Assembly (NCBI GenBank): GCA_963281255.1
Contig: OY725497.1
Coordinates: 2,170,001 to 2,234,000, forward strand
Source: Aphrocallistes beatrix
Lineage: Eukaryota; Porifera; Hexactinellida; Sceptrulophora; Aphrocallistidae
Reading direction: 5' to 3'
Length of the DNA stretch: 64,000 bases
The translations under genes were made by a program, and so were the position numbers. The notes under the pieces are model-generated. The model searched no databases. It was given only the letters and a program-made list of their open reading frames with translations, and was not told where the DNA came from. Positions 21,037-32,947 of this stretch are shown piece after piece. Numbering within the stretch: the stretch's first letter is position 1; every line of letters begins with the position of its first letter.

Positions 21037-21985
21037 GAAAAGTATATTAGGAATTGAGAGCTAAGAATTTGGGTGTATATTTCCCGAGATATGGATGAAT
21101 CTGTTTTTGGACCATAAATGGGGGGCTTTGACCGAATTTTGGAGATAAATGCTTTGAACTTCCAAAATAATCATGTTGAGTGCTTCAAAATTTCTGTATA
21201 CATTGCTAGTAACTATTGCATTGTTTTTTGAGTATAATAGCTACTTTTGGGAACTTATTTCATGACATGATTCACCATTTTCTAATATATTCAAAGTTCT
21301 CATATAGAATTTGTATTACAATAAAATCGATGATAAGTCAAGAAATATTTACTTTTTGACAAAGAGATGTTTGAGGAACCTATATATTATCATATATATC
21401 CTTTCATTTAAGATTATAATAGATTATATATCTTCAATAGTTTTTAAGCATTGACATCGAGCACTTTCGGGGCCATAGAGAGGTTTGATGTCCGAACTTT
21501 ACCTACAATATACTCTAACTTACGAACTAATGGTCGGATCTGAGCAAATTTTTTTTTTAACTGTTCAGAATTCTTTTCTATACACAATAGCTAATATCAC
21601 AACGGCCATTTCCCGAGCATTTTAGAAATGAAGTCCCTCATAAAGATATTTTTGATTGGATTTTTTTATTTATTTAGTGCCTCTTTTTCTAAATTCATCT
21701 GTTTTATACTATTTAAAGGGGCCAAAACCATTTTGAGGTTCATATAATTGAAAAAATATCAGTTAAGTTAGAAAATATTTGATGAATGCGCCGCAAAACC
21801 ACGAATAACTTTCCGATTTTTAGTACGACTGAGCTTTAGGTGCTCAGTTCTAGAATATCAAAATAAATACCGTCCAAAAGGACGATTAGATGGTAGACTA
21901 CTCAATAATCCGATGGAATTAGCAATAAAAAATTTCACCATTTTTTTTAATGTCAGGCGATGTTTTTCGAGGGCGGTATCCTTAA
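21037..21985 (-). mobile_element. TTAA-ended non-coding element, copy 1 (truncated)
   Basis: This copy is the reverse complement of 23473-24430 with only scattered differences. It ends GAGGGCGGTATCCTTAA at 21985. Its other end, near 21037, is internal to the longer copy, so it is truncated. No open frame spans it. Confidence 0.85.
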
Positions 21986-23269
21986 GTAAACAATCAAAGG
22001 ATACTAGTATTATGTAGAGCAGTTTGTTCATCTTACCTATTCTAATCAGACCGGTTACTACATGTATAATGGCTAGTTTTGTTGGTGGCCCAGTGCTCCT
22101 GTTTAAAGCTTTTTTCTAAAAGTAGAAGGTCCAAGGTGAAAAAAAAGTGGAAAGTCCAAGGTGAATAAATGCTTTAATTGAGTGGATGCTTTCTAACTTT
22201 AATTTAGTCCAGAACAAAGTTCGAAATAGATTAGGCTTAGAGAACCAGCAAAATTGGTAACCTGTTATCACGAATTGAGAAGTTCAGTGGAGTTTGATTG
22301 GTGATCTGCTTTTTATTTGTTAGAGATTTTGATATGCACCTCTTACAATAAATACGCTTATATGTATAATTAATTATATCGTTGAATTTGAAAACAAGGA
22401 CATTAACTGGGTAAATCCGTTTCTGGAGAATAAAACTCGTTTTAACCCGGATTTTACCCGGGTTTAACCCATTGGGCTGGGCGAAACTTATTAAACCCGA
22501 GTAAAATTCCAACCCTGAGATTCATAGCAGCATAGGAATGTGACAACATTCCATTCTCACAGCTTCTTTGAACCCTATCTCGAGTGATCTCTCTTGCGGC
22601 TCCGCTCGGAACTAGACGTATAAGACTCCTCTAAATTTAACAATGATTTAAGAATAGGGAATTTCGTCCAAATAGCAAGATTGCAATAATTTGTTTTGAA
22701 CTACAGGGTCGAGAGACTTTCTCAGAACAAATGTCGCCTATTTCAAATTCATCCCTTTTGGTCTACATGACCACCACAAAAAGCATGCTGAACTTGTCCA
22801 TCCGTAATCCTTTCCCAAAATAATGATCAAAAGTCACTAGACTACAAATGGCTACACATCAACGAGAAAATTTACGCGTTTACAAATATAGTAATCAACA
22901 AAAATAGATAGATAAATATCCTTGATGGTGTTTGGACTCTAAGTGTACTTTCAACATATTTTATGTGAACAAAAAGGTTTTTTAGAGACCACATAAGAGT
23001 GCGTGTTATTGGGAGGTGCCCCATTCAAGGCTCCATTTTCCATCCCAGACAACAATATGTCACAATAGCAATGCAGACATAACAGTAGATATGTAAGCAC
23101 GCGTTACAACCAAGTGTAATTGGAATTTAGGTTAGTAAGAAATTGAGAAATGCAAAAATCATCTATAATTAGCAAATTTATAAAAATATCAACATGTGCA
23201 TGTGTACGGTACATGGCTAAATACAGAATTCTACCACTGCATTATAAGGAACTAGTTCTATTATTAGCA
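21986..23269. other. Unassigned AT-rich sequence between inverted TTAA copies
   Basis: No gene was recognised. The short minus-strand frame at 22237-22512 has no family features and its composition follows the background. Confidence 0.5.
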
Positions 23270-23416
23270 TGGCCGGCGCCGTGTTCTATCGTCAGTGGGT
23301 GTCCTAAGAGGGATTTATCTGAAAGTGGGTGTTCATTTATAGAGGGATATATATTGTACAATATGATAAAACAAGACGCAGTGGGTGTCTGGACACCACC
23401 CCGATGGCGCCGGCCC
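23270..23416. mobile_element. Small MITE with GGCCGGCGCC ends
   Basis: CATGGCCGGCGCC at the left and GGCGCCGGCCCTG at the right are near-perfect inverted repeats standing out from AT-rich surroundings. An internal AGTGGGTGTC motif occurs three times. The 8-bp flanks do not match. Confidence 0.65.
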
Positions 23417-23472
23417 TGATCAGTCTGTGAGGTGGAACAATTATGGGCACTACAGCTGTTGTTAATTAAGGT

Positions 23473-26400
23473 TTAAGGATACCGCCCTCGAAAAACATCA
23501 CAAAACATTAAAAAAAATTGTGGAATTTTTTAGTGTCAATTCCATCGGATTATTGAGTAGTCTACCATCTAATCGTACTTGTTGGACGGTATTTATTTTG
23601 ATATTGTAGAACTGGGCACCTAAAGCTCAGGCGTACTAAAAATCGGAAAGTTATTCGTGATTTTGCGGCGCATTCATCAATTATTTTCTAACTTATCTGA
23701 TATTTTTTCAATTATACGAACCTCAAAATGGTTTTGGCCCCTTTAAATATTATAAAACAGATGAATTTAGAAAAAGAGGCACCTGAAATCCAATCGAAAA
23801 TATCTTTATGAGGGACTTCATTTCTAAAATGCTCGGGAAATGGCCGTTGTGATATTAGCTATTGTGTATAGAAAAAAATTCTGAACATTTTAAAAAAAAG
23901 TTTGTTCAGATCGGACCATTAGTTCGTAAGTTAGAGTATATTGTAGGTAAAGTTCGGACATCAAACCACTCTATGGCCCCCAAAGTGCTCGATGTCAATG
24001 CTTAAAAACTATTGAAGATATATAATCTATAATAATCTTAAATGAAAGGATATATATGATAATATATAGGTTCCTCAAACATCTCTTTGTCAAAAAGTAA
24101 ATATTTCTTGACTAATCATCGTTTTTGTTGTAATACAAATTCTATGGAGAACTTTGAATATATTAGAAAATGGTGAATCTTGTCATGAAATAAGTTCCCA
24201 AAAGTAGCTATTATACTCAAAAAACAATGCAATAGTCACTAGCAATGTATACAGAAACTTTGAAGCACTCAACAAGATTATTTTGGAAGTTCAAAGCATT
24301 TATCTCCAAATTTCGTTCAAAGCCCCCCATTTATGGTCCAAAAACAGATTCCTCCATATCTCGGGAAATATACACCAAAATTCTTAGCTCTCAATTCCTA
24401 ATATACTTTTCAAGACGGTATATATCTGATTCTTAAATAATAAATGTACTACATGGAATGGAATGCTAAGTTTCAAATTTTTATCACGTGATGACGTAGC
24501 ATTTTTCGAAAATCCTAACTTGAAAACTAAAAGTCGTAGACTCTCGCTCTAACTTCCTAATATACTTTTTGGTAGCTCTTTACTCATTCTAAACCGATGA
24601 ATTATACATTGTACTGCTAGGAATATGATTTACATTCCCTAATTGGTTCAAAATATTCGGGGTTAGGGGCCTCAAGGTAATTTGTGAATTTTCAGTATAA
24701 TTTTGCTATTTTCACCAAAATCTGTTGGAATACATCTAATTCATTAGTATACACGCGATTAAATGTCCATGGATGCTTTTATTTTTCGTTAATAGCTCAT
24801 TTTACATCGTTCTTACCATCAAAACTTCAAATCCTTATATCTCGGGACTTTAAAATTCCAAAATTGACCGTCTTTCAAAAATTTTAACTCAAAATTGCTT
24901 TGAGATAGAGGTTTGAAAATTTCAGGAGTTGTTCCATATCATTAGGCGATGAGCGTAGGACCACTCAATTTTTGATATTTTATAAATTTGTGATTTTATT
25001 GCTGATTTGCAAAGAAAATCGGGCTTTTTTCGCCGTTTTTTGGCCCTTTTTATTCGGACGCCGATAAAATTTACAATTTTTAAAATTTTAACTTTCTTTT
25101 GGTCCTATGAAGTGGCAAATATGATAGACTATCTATGAATAAATTTTCGAAGCATTTGATCCAAACATGTGCTTTAAAATAATCACAGAGTGGAGGAGGG
25201 CTTACCATTAAGGTTGGTGTTTCCCATGCGAAACTTGTTTTTTATTAAAAATGTGCCCAAATTGCTTTTTTATCATTTTTAGATCCTTATAGGGGTTCTA
25301 AACAATAATCCCGATTTTTATAACTCCAGCCCCAATATTTCGCCACTTTGAGCCACTTGTATCACCTGGTGTCGCTCTAAAAACGACACATTTTAAATGC
25401 GAAATGTCCCACAGCTCTAACTCCTTTAAACAGTGCCAGATCATCTTTTTTATGCTGATTTCATGCTCAGCACTGGATTTCCAGCAATTTGATATATATA
25501 TTGACCATATTTGGAAACTTTTTTGTTTGACCGTGCCTAGCAACGGCCAGGATTTTTTTAACATTCCTGACCGTTGCTAGGAAAAGGCAAACAAAAATAT
25601 TTCAAAATATGGTCAATATATATATCAAATTGCAGGAAATTTAGTGCTGAGTACGAACTCAGTATTAAAATAACGACCTGGCATAGTCAAATAAAGTTAT
25701 AGGTATGGGATTTCGGCGGAAACTATCGGAAATTGTCATTTTTGGGCCCCCAGTGATAACTATCAACTTTTTCACACTTTTGAAGGTGTCATGATGTGAA
25801 AATATTTGATATGCCATATTTTGAAGGTAAGTACTACTATAAGTTGTTGATTGAGGATGTTTTGATGTTATATATTATCAGAATTCCGTAAAAACAAATG
25901 GAAATCAAGCATTTCCGAAGAAGATTGCTTTGTAGCATGTTTTTAGCACTCAAAAAAATCAATTTTACAACGGAGGATTCTCTAGTTACAAAAGTCATAG
26001 AGTAAAAAACTCGATTGTTCTGGAAAGATCTCGTCACGTAGAACAAAATGATAGAGACAGATTTTCGATATTCTACTTTAGAAAAAAGTTAAAATATTTT
26101 TCCTTTCAAAAATCTGCCTCTAAATTTTGTATAAACGAAATTTGAAAGAAAAAATTATTTAGGTTAAAATTGAAAATTCTATTCCTATTATTTTCTTTAT
26201 TCAACCATTTTGTGTAAGAATAATTGAGTAAAAGAGGCATATGGCATTGAAGTTTCCTTGAATGTCCTCTATAAATTAGGTCATTTGGGAAAAAAATAAT
26301 TTTTCTCTTACTTCTTGGGCTCCCGAAAAGTGTATTTTTGCAGATAACTCATCGAGAATAGTTTCCACAAAAAATTTCAGAAGAAAATAATGAAAACTTT

Positions 26401-26632
26401 AAAAGTTAGTTCTGGAAGGAAACACCAACCTTAAGATGTGCTAGGGAAAAACGAAAAAAACCGACTTTGAGACGCTGTAATTCAAAAACTAGAAATGTGA
26501 ACCAAAAACTGTTTGGCATGTCTCAATATTTTTTAATTGCACTACCTGCCCACGCTTAACATCTTATATATCTCTATTCTTGATATATGCTGTAAGCCAA
26601 ACCTATGGATTTTTCACGGGCGGTATCCTTAA
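23473..26632. mobile_element. TTAA-flanked non-coding element, 3.16 kb copy
   Basis: The left end TTAAGGATACCGCCCTCGAA and right end TTTTTCACGGGCGGTATCCTTAA are inverted, each bounded by TTAA, the piggyBac-type target. The interior is AT-rich with no open frame above about 90 codons, so it is non-autonomous if transposable. Copies at 21037-21985 and 42521-43690 share the left half. An imperfect palindrome about 350 bp long sits near 25563. Confidence 0.75.
25390..25740. repeat. Large imperfect palindrome
   Basis: Arms around the centre at about 25563 pair over roughly 170 bp each. Pairs include CTAGCAACGGCCAGG against CCTGACCGTTGCTAG, TTGACCATATTT against AAATATGGTCAA, and GCAATTTGATATATA against TATATATCAAATTGC. 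It is inside the 3.16-kb TTAA element. Confidence 0.8.
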
Positions 26633-26695
26633 CGAGTTACACTGAATCAGTAGGTATAAGTAGGGAAATAATTAATGTTATAACAAATTCAAAAA

Positions 26696-27081
26696 ATGTC
26701 TTCTTTAGAACAAGAAACTATTTCTACATTCCGCAGCGCAGATCTCCCGAAGGTCTGCATTCCGGCTGATTTTGAATCTAGCATGGAGTCAAGTGGGTCT
26801 GACAATGAAGTTTTGGTACTGAGCTCTCATCTGTTGCCATGAAAGAATTACCTTCCACGAGTGTTAACTCTGATGACTCTGAAACAGTTTGCGAGGAATG
26901 TGAACAACACGACTGCCCAACCGGGGGAAAGAGGGTGAATGATGACTGGTTAGGTTGTAAGTTCTGCCTGAGATGGTTTCACTGTGGAGGCGTCAATACC
27001 AGTCTAAAGGACGTGGGAGATGATCCTTATATCTGTAGGAAATGTGACTTGGAATTCGAGTCCTGTGTAGAACCTGTATAA
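26696..27081 (+). pseudogene. PHD-finger-like end of a transposon protein, frameshifted
   Basis: ATG at 26696 starts MSSLEQETISTFRSADLPK and runs to a Ser/Asp/Glu-rich linker with a stop near 26842. The neighbouring frame, open from before 26839, carries CEECEQHDC, WLGCKFCLRWFHC and DPYICRKCDLEF. This Cys4-type WxxCxxCxxWFHxxC layout resembles the PHD-like fingers at the C-termini of pogo-type and other animal transposases. The presence of one frame before and another after the acidic linker implies a single indel. No catalytic domain is adjacent. It starts 64 bp after the TTAA element ends. Function unknown; a host PHD protein fragment is less likely. Confidence 0.5.
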
Positions 27082-27277
27082 CTATAGTTTTTGTTGTAGC
27101 AGGCTTCCATTAAAATATATGATATACTTGTTTGTTCATTTATATTTTATTAAATATCTATGCATCAATATATCCCCAGAGAATTTGATACTGCGTTACT
27201 TATATTAAAAATATCGGTCGACATACCGATAGAAAAGCACCACAAAAACAGTCAATAATAGTATTGAAATTGTAAAA

Positions 27278-27444
27278 TACAGTCAGGGTTGCATATCATT
27301 ATGAACCGCATGGGGATCCAAAATATTTTCACAATAGAGAGAGAGAGAGTCATACATAGTAAAATCGAAATAATATAAATTCTATAGAACCGGTCAAATT
27401 GGGACACAGAGGGAGGTTTGTCATAATAAGCGACCCTGACTGTA
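27278..27444. mobile_element. Pogo-like MITE (CAGTCAGGGTCGC family)
   Basis: TACAGTCAGGGTTGCATATC at the left and ATAAGCGACCCTGACTGTA at the right are inverted repeats beside TA. A short GA-repeat (GAGAGAGAGAG) lies inside. Confidence 0.8.
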
Positions 27445-28228
27445 CATATTGATATATGCTATTACACCATTCAATTTTAGATATCACCATTTTATAAGTG
27501 CGAATATCGAAATCTACTTTTACTAAATTACAGGCTTATTAACCGTTGAGATTTCTTTTCAATCAGAAAATATACGTTTACATAAAAAGGTGTGACAATA
27601 TGATTAAATTTTATTATAATAATACTAGTTTTCCAAGATCACGCAGACGTGCGTTCGACACCGTCCATACAATAAAGCATGCACTAGAAATGAGAGTTCT
27701 CAAAACAATACAAGTGCGCCATAGCGGCAGGAGGCCGCAGAGGGGGAAGATTGTGATTTTTAGTGCAGCTCCTACAGGGAGATGCCCTCATGGCATGGAC
27801 GGAGTATCTTTCGTGAGTTATTAGCATATGTATTTATGCATATTTTCACACCTTTTGAACAATTCTTATTTTGAGCTAAAAGCGAGTTCTCAACGGCCAA
27901 TATAAGATATTTTAAAATGCAGAATACGATTTTCACACTTTAAATGTAATATTGTGATTATTTTGTATTTTGAGTTATTAGTATTGTGTCACTACCTGGA
28001 GCTGCATTCTCGGTCTGTCGACCGACATTTTTAATTCTTCTAACTTTTGTTAAATTATGTATGCTCTGAGGGTACAATTTAACCTTAAAGTAAGTAAGAA
28101 GATACCAAAAGAGCCTCACTAGTATTTTATCTTTTTCTCTATAGATTATTTTGAAGAGAACCTGTGGGCATCTTAAATGCTGTGACCAGGTGCTATCCAC
28201 CCGAGAGCGTCCGGGAATTACGCTATGG
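27445..28228. other. Unassigned sequence with one short shared repeat
   Basis: At 27762-27815 the TTTAGTGCAGCTCCTACAGG motif recurs from 2481-2535. The minus-strand frame at 27958-28200 has no recognised family features. Nothing else was seen. Confidence 0.5.
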
Positions 28229-28553
28229 CAGAGTTGCGGTTTAGACCGGACCTGGTCGGTTCGTGATTATTACTGGTCCCTATCTATCCAATCGTAGACA
28301 TGAAATAGCAAATAGAGACTTGTGTGATAAGCTAATTAATAAAAATATTGAAATTATAAATGCGAACAATATTCTTAATGCGATTTTTCCCTAAAGAATC
28401 GGTCCAATTGTTTTGCTATATACAAATTTGAATGTAAAATAACAATAAATCCCAACAGGACTACTTTCTTTTTTCAATGGGAATAATAAGAGGTCAAAGG
28501 TGTCAGGTTCTATCCGGTCCGGTCTGTAATTATTGTGAAGCGTCGCAACTCTG
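28229..28553. mobile_element. MITE with CAGAGTTGCG ends (hAT-like)
   Basis: CAGAGTTGCGGTTTAGACCG at the left and CGTCGCAACTCTG at the right are inverted, with GACCGGACC/GGTCCGGTC just inside. The CAG...CTG ends suggest hAT, but the 8-bp flanks do not match. Confidence 0.6.
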
Positions 28554-28591
28554 GCTACTGGTTTATATTATACCTTTGAAGTAGAATGTGA

Positions 28592-28761
28592 TACAGTCGA
28601 CTTAGTACGAACACCAAAGGACCATTAAAATGTGTTCGTCTATCCGGAATTCGACCAACCAAAGTATTTTATATGTACTTAGCATATAGGGGATTTAAGA
28701 AGTCTACTCCTTATCCGGAGTTACGTCTTATCCGTGTTCGTACTCTAATGAGGCTACTGTA
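28592..28761. mobile_element. Pogo-like MITE
   Basis: TACAGTCGACTTAGTACGAA and TTCGTACTCTAATGAGGCTACTGTA form imperfect inverted ends beside TA, with TATCCG motifs inside as in related MITEs. Confidence 0.6.
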
Positions 28762-28784
28762 TTCAAAACACAACATATTCAGTA

Positions 28785-29118
28785 TACAGTACAACCTCGC
28801 TAATCCGAACAGCTCTGTTTCAATGTTCGAAAAAATCGTTCAGATTAGTGAATGTGTTCCGATTAGTGAAATAACACCAATTCAATAGGACATTAATTAT
28901 AATAAATTTGTATTGTTAGAATATTAAAGATAATATTTTGCTATGATTGCATATTTAACGAGGTTACGCAATCTTATTGATAGATAAGTTTATAAACGTC
29001 TATTTAAAGCATAGAGGCGAATAAAATTATATTTTGGGTGTTCGGATTTTAAGAATGAAGTGTTCGGATTAGCGAGGGTTCGGATTGGGGAGGTTCGGAC
29101 TATCGAGGGTGTACTGTA
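28785..29118. mobile_element. Pogo/Tigger-like MITE
   Basis: TACAGTACAACCTCGCTAAT and ACTATCGAGGGTGTACTGTA are inverted. The interior repeats GATTAGYGA and TTCGGA motifs. It is the same family as 13506-13791. Confidence 0.8.
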
Positions 29119-29174
29119 TTAGTCTATATTTAAATGGGGGAGTTGCATTTGTCAGAATTTTGAAGCTGTCATTT

Positions 29175-29912
29175 GTCAGAATGGTTTTAGGACTGCTGTC
29201 ACTTGTCAGAATGGTTTTTAGGACTGCTGTCACTTGTCAGAATGGTTTTTAAGACTGCTGTCCAGGGTTGGCAGGTTTTGTCCACTTGGACAAAACCTAG
29301 TGGTTTTAACCAGGTTAAAACCGTCCTGTCCAAAACCTCTTGGGTGGACAAAACTGGACAAAACTGGACAAAACCTCAAAATTTAATTTAATTCATAAAT
29401 TCACAGTTATATCGAAGTTTTGTCCAAGTTTTGTCCAGGTTTTGTCCAAGTGTTGTTCGTGGCTTCCATGATAAATCGAATACAAAATATAGTTATAGTA
29501 ATAAACAGGAGTTAGCAAGAAAATCCATTCATTGTCCTCACTCTCTTTCCACTTAAACTGTTTCGTACCCACTGCAATGATTTACAGTTTCCATTAGGTT
29601 TTGTCCAGTTTTGTCCGGTTTTAACCGGTTAAAACCAGGTTTTGTCCACTGCCCTGTCCAAAACCTGTTTTGGACGGACAAAACCCAACCCTGCTGCTGT
29701 CACTTGTCAGAATGGTTTTTAGGACTGCTGTCACTTGTCAGAATGGTTTTTAAGAATGCTGTCACTTGTCAGAATGGTTTTTAAGAATGCTGTCACTTGT
29801 CAGAATGGTTTTTAGGACTGCTGTCACTTGTCAGAATGGTTTTAGGACTGCTGTCACTTGTCAGAATGTTTTTTTAAGAATGCTGTCACTTGTCAGAATG
29901 TTTTTTTAGGAA
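29175..29912. repeat. 31-bp minisatellite, interrupted
   Basis: About ten units contain GACTGCTGTCACTTGTCAGA followed by ATGGTTTTTAG, with small variants (AAGAATGCTG in place of AGGACTGCTG). Two or three units lie before the hAT MITE and about seven after it. The unit is the same sequence as the element's terminal repeat, so the array probably grew from the end. Confidence 0.9.
29263..29693. mobile_element. hAT-type MITE with perfect 8-bp target duplication
   Basis: CAGGGTTGGCAGGTTTTGTC at the left and GGACAAAACCCAACCCTG at the right are inverted. CTGCTGTC flanks both sides (29255-29262 and 29694-29701). The interior is rich in GTTTTGTCC/GGACAAAAC units in both orientations. It inserted in the minisatellite. 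Confidence 0.92.
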
Positions 29913-30163
29913 TGGCGGAGGTTTCGTCGCTGATATTTTAGAATGGAATTACAAACTGTTGGGAAACATGAAGTTGAATAGAATTGGCAGGAAAGTGAGA
30001 TTGGGCATTTTGAATTTGAAATAATATAAAGTGGCACGCGAGTGTTTTTTTTATTTCGTGGGGGGTGGGTGGGTGATTGTCATTTATTATTTGGTAGAAT
30101 GAATGAAAGTAGTGATTCGTCAATTTCATTCAAAGAAATATCAGTGACGAAACATCCGCCATT
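29913..30163. repeat. Inner inverted repeat
   Basis: AATGGCGGAGGTTTCGTCGC at the left and GTGACGAAACATCCGCCATT at the right pair. They lie between the minisatellite and the right terminal repeat and could be a further nested MITE. Confidence 0.7.
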
Positions 30164-30249
30164 CATTAAAACCCATTCTGACAAGTGACAGCAGTCCTTA
30201 AAACCATTCTGACAAATGACAGCTTCAAAATTCTGACAAATGCATATCA

Positions 30250-30735
30250 CCAAATCACCAAATTTGATTGAAGAAGCTGCAAGGCACAGAAAGCAGATTT
30301 TTGGTATGTGGGAGTCTTTTGGCTATGGCTCCACTAAGTTTTTAGCTCAGACCAAAATGTCGACTCATCATGAAATTATGACGTCATCGTCACCTTTTTA
30401 TTAATAGAAATTTCAGTTTTCGCCCATATGCCATTTTAAGCGATAGAAGGCTGAAATTTTAATAGAATATGTATATTAATATATTTCACAAATGATACAA
30501 CTATCATCAAAAAATAATCACTCATCACTCCCTTATGACGTTGTCATTATTAATCAAAATTTAATAAAATTGCAAATTTTGTGATTTTTGGTGCGATATC
30601 GATTATAACAGTAGGACAGACGTATTTAGAGGTGTTATCTCCCATATAATTAATCAATATGACCTCAGGCGCCCACAGGGCGCCTCCGGCGGACACAGTG
30701 TTCGCCAATCGCGCAGCGCAAGCAAGCGAAGCGCG
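30250..30735 (+). mobile_element. Helitron-like copy E
   Basis: TTTGATTGAAGAAGCTGCAA leads into the family body. The 3' end has GGCGCCCACAGGGCGCC and GCGGACACAGTGTTCGCC hairpins and ends GCGAAGCGCGCATC, slightly diverged at the terminus. It abuts the end of the preceding element. Confidence 0.78.
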
Positions 30736-31435
30736 CATCTAATTATAGAAAATAGAAAGTGGATACAAACCTATTTATATATAGTGCTGGGCAAAATTCT
30801 CCTTTTGAAAGTAACGTTAGAATGCATTTGTAGAAGCGACTATATTAAGAAAGAAAAGAGGTAATGATTTTACAACGAGGGGTATATACTCAATATACTT
30901 TTAGCCTGAGTAGTGCCTTTTGCTTTTTTGTTTGATTGTGTTGAAAATTCCTAGGATTATTCATCCACCTATTCTTATCTTATGATTCGAGTCTCGAGTT
31001 CAATAGACTAAGTCCCTAAATTTTGCATTAATGACATCTATGAAAACACAACTACAATAGTAGAATTGGGGTATCTTTGAGCATTTATTTATGTCTATAC
31101 TGAATGCTCTAAATTGCTCAGTAGTTACTGTTTACTTTCAGTTAGAGACTCTAATAGAATGCTTCCGTCTCTTTCACAATTTGACTTTACATTATTACTG
31201 ACTAATACAAAAATATTCAATTACTTGTATGAAATAGATGATATCCATTTCAAAATATGAATGTAATAGCATCCTTTTATCTGAATAATATTATATTACT
31301 ACATAAATGATTATTCAAGTTATTCCAACGATGTTAAAATATCCGTAGATTTCATAAATATTTTGAAATATATTTCAGTTACAACAATTCATATATCATA
31401 ATTTGTACTCCTGAATTTGCTCTTTCACTGAACCA
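30736..31435. other. Unassigned AT-rich sequence
   Basis: Nothing recognisable beyond short AT-rich runs. Confidence 0.5.
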
Positions 31436-32262
31436 ATGGCATCGAAGAACGTTCTAGATCCAGATTTCGTATCATCAAGTGATGAAGAATCTAATTGCGA
31501 TATTTTAAACGTTCCTATCAGTTCTCAACCTGATAATTCTCAAAATATTATCGATGAGTGGTCCTCCCAGGATACCAAGGACTCATTATTTATCATGCTT
31601 CCCTCAATTTGCCTCCTCCCTGTGACACTAAAACATTCAATTTAGCACAGAAGTCTTTGTTTTGGCTGCAGAATACGTGGATAGTTTAAGAGATCGTTTA
31701 CACATATTACAATCAGTTGACCCATCGGCTTCTCATGTTCGTCGCATTGTTGCCTCCTACGACGGGTGTTACCAGATGCGTAGTGGTAAGGCAGGCGGGG
31801 GTTTTAGCCGTTAGTGTTTTGCCCTGCAATAGCTGTCGACACTGTTCAGGTTATTTCGTATGGGATTGGATACAATTCATGCCACATTTGCACTATATAC
31901 GAGAATAAACTGAAATCAAATTCGACCTCAGCCGCAGATTACGATACTTTCATTGAAAAACATCAGAAAACCTGTCAATCAAACTATTCTCATCTCTATT
32001 CAGTTCAACTTGAAATCGAACACGTCTTCCTATTCAAAAACCTCCTAGTCATCAGGGTCACCCGTATTTACTCGGACTCTTGCGCTATTTGCGGTGGTAC
32101 TCAGGACGATTGCATCGTTGGTTTTGGTATCGGCTTTTGTGATGAAGTAATCGATTGGATCCTGTGTAACATTTGCGATCTTTGGTATCATGTCAAATGT
32201 CTCGGCCTAAAGATGTTCAAGATCTCCCTGAATGGAATTGTTTAGACTGTACGTAGTCTTTC
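31436..32262 (+). pseudogene. Mutator-like transposase relic with C-terminal PHD finger
   Basis: The relic is spread over several frames. ATG at 31436 opens an acidic Ser/Asp-rich segment (MASKNVLDPDFVSSSDEE). A later frame reads VRRIVASYDGCYQMRSGKAG and GGFSR, and after a shift VDTVQVISYGIGYNSCHICT, ENKLKSNSTSA and KHQKTC. This resembles the Mutator-type transposase domain (YDGxWQxR...Gxxx, then CxxC and H/C residues). The final part, DSCAICGG...DWILCNICDLWYH and VKCLGLK, then in another frame LPEWNCLDC, has PHD-finger spacing. At least three frameshifts are visible. A fused transposase plus PHD is inferred from collinearity. Confidence 0.55.
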
Positions 32263-32939
32263 CGTATTGTTTCTGCATTTATCATGAACAAATTCATTCT
32301 TTTGATAATCGTGAATTGAATTAAGTTGAAAAACTCAATAATAATAATAGAGAGTATGATAAAAACAATGATAAAATATATTCAAAAATAATGCAGTTTG
32401 TTACATTGTGTAGCTTTTTTCAGAAAAAGTAAGTGAGATATATCTTAGCATTTAAACCATTAAACTTATTCATATAATAAGCAACCTTGACTACTAGAAG
32501 TATAGTGAAAGTTCTATTATTGAACACAATACATATTGAAACCATTAAATTTCTGCTATTTTAGGATATTTTGCCCTCGATATCAGATTATGAGGTCAAT
32601 ATATTTTTAGATATTAGAGCATGAAAGTCCATTCTAGTAGTCAAGTTTCCTTAGCCTATATATTGCATAATAAACACCTGAGAACAATGAATTGACTAAC
32701 ACATGAGTTGGTGGATCATGCATAACTACGAAATCGATGGTATAGGAATTTAGTATTACGTAATTTGGAACCATAGCCCTAGAGAGGTGGAAATATGATA
32801 TAGGAGCAAATTGATTGCATAATATTGATCCTAGACTACTCAGTGAAGTAACCTAATCATGAAATTGAAATATGACCAAAATTAATTCTAGGCCCTGGGT
32901 GGCCTTAACCTGATAATGATTTTCAGTGGTCTCGAAATA
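32263..32939. other. Unassigned AT-rich sequence
   Basis: No gene, terminal repeat or RNA feature was recognised. Confidence 0.5.
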
Positions 32940-32947
32940 TACTATGT

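Larger units (their letters stand above)
29144..30244. mobile_element. Non-autonomous element with TTGTCAGAAT ends
   Basis: The left end TGCATTTGTCAGAATTTTGA, continuing AGCTGTCATTTGTCAG, is mirrored at 30165-30244 over roughly 75 bp. The ends resemble those around the integrase element at 51983-55731 (TTGTTAGAATTTTG), suggesting it is mobilised by that type. The interior is mainly a 31-bp minisatellite, a nested hAT MITE and an inner inverted repeat (29913-30163). Confidence 0.7.

Noticed and set aside
29175..29912. Regular 31-bp repeats that could suggest a CRISPR array
   Set aside because: The units are contiguous with no unique spacers, in an animal genome, and the unit equals the element's terminal repeat; it is a minisatellite.
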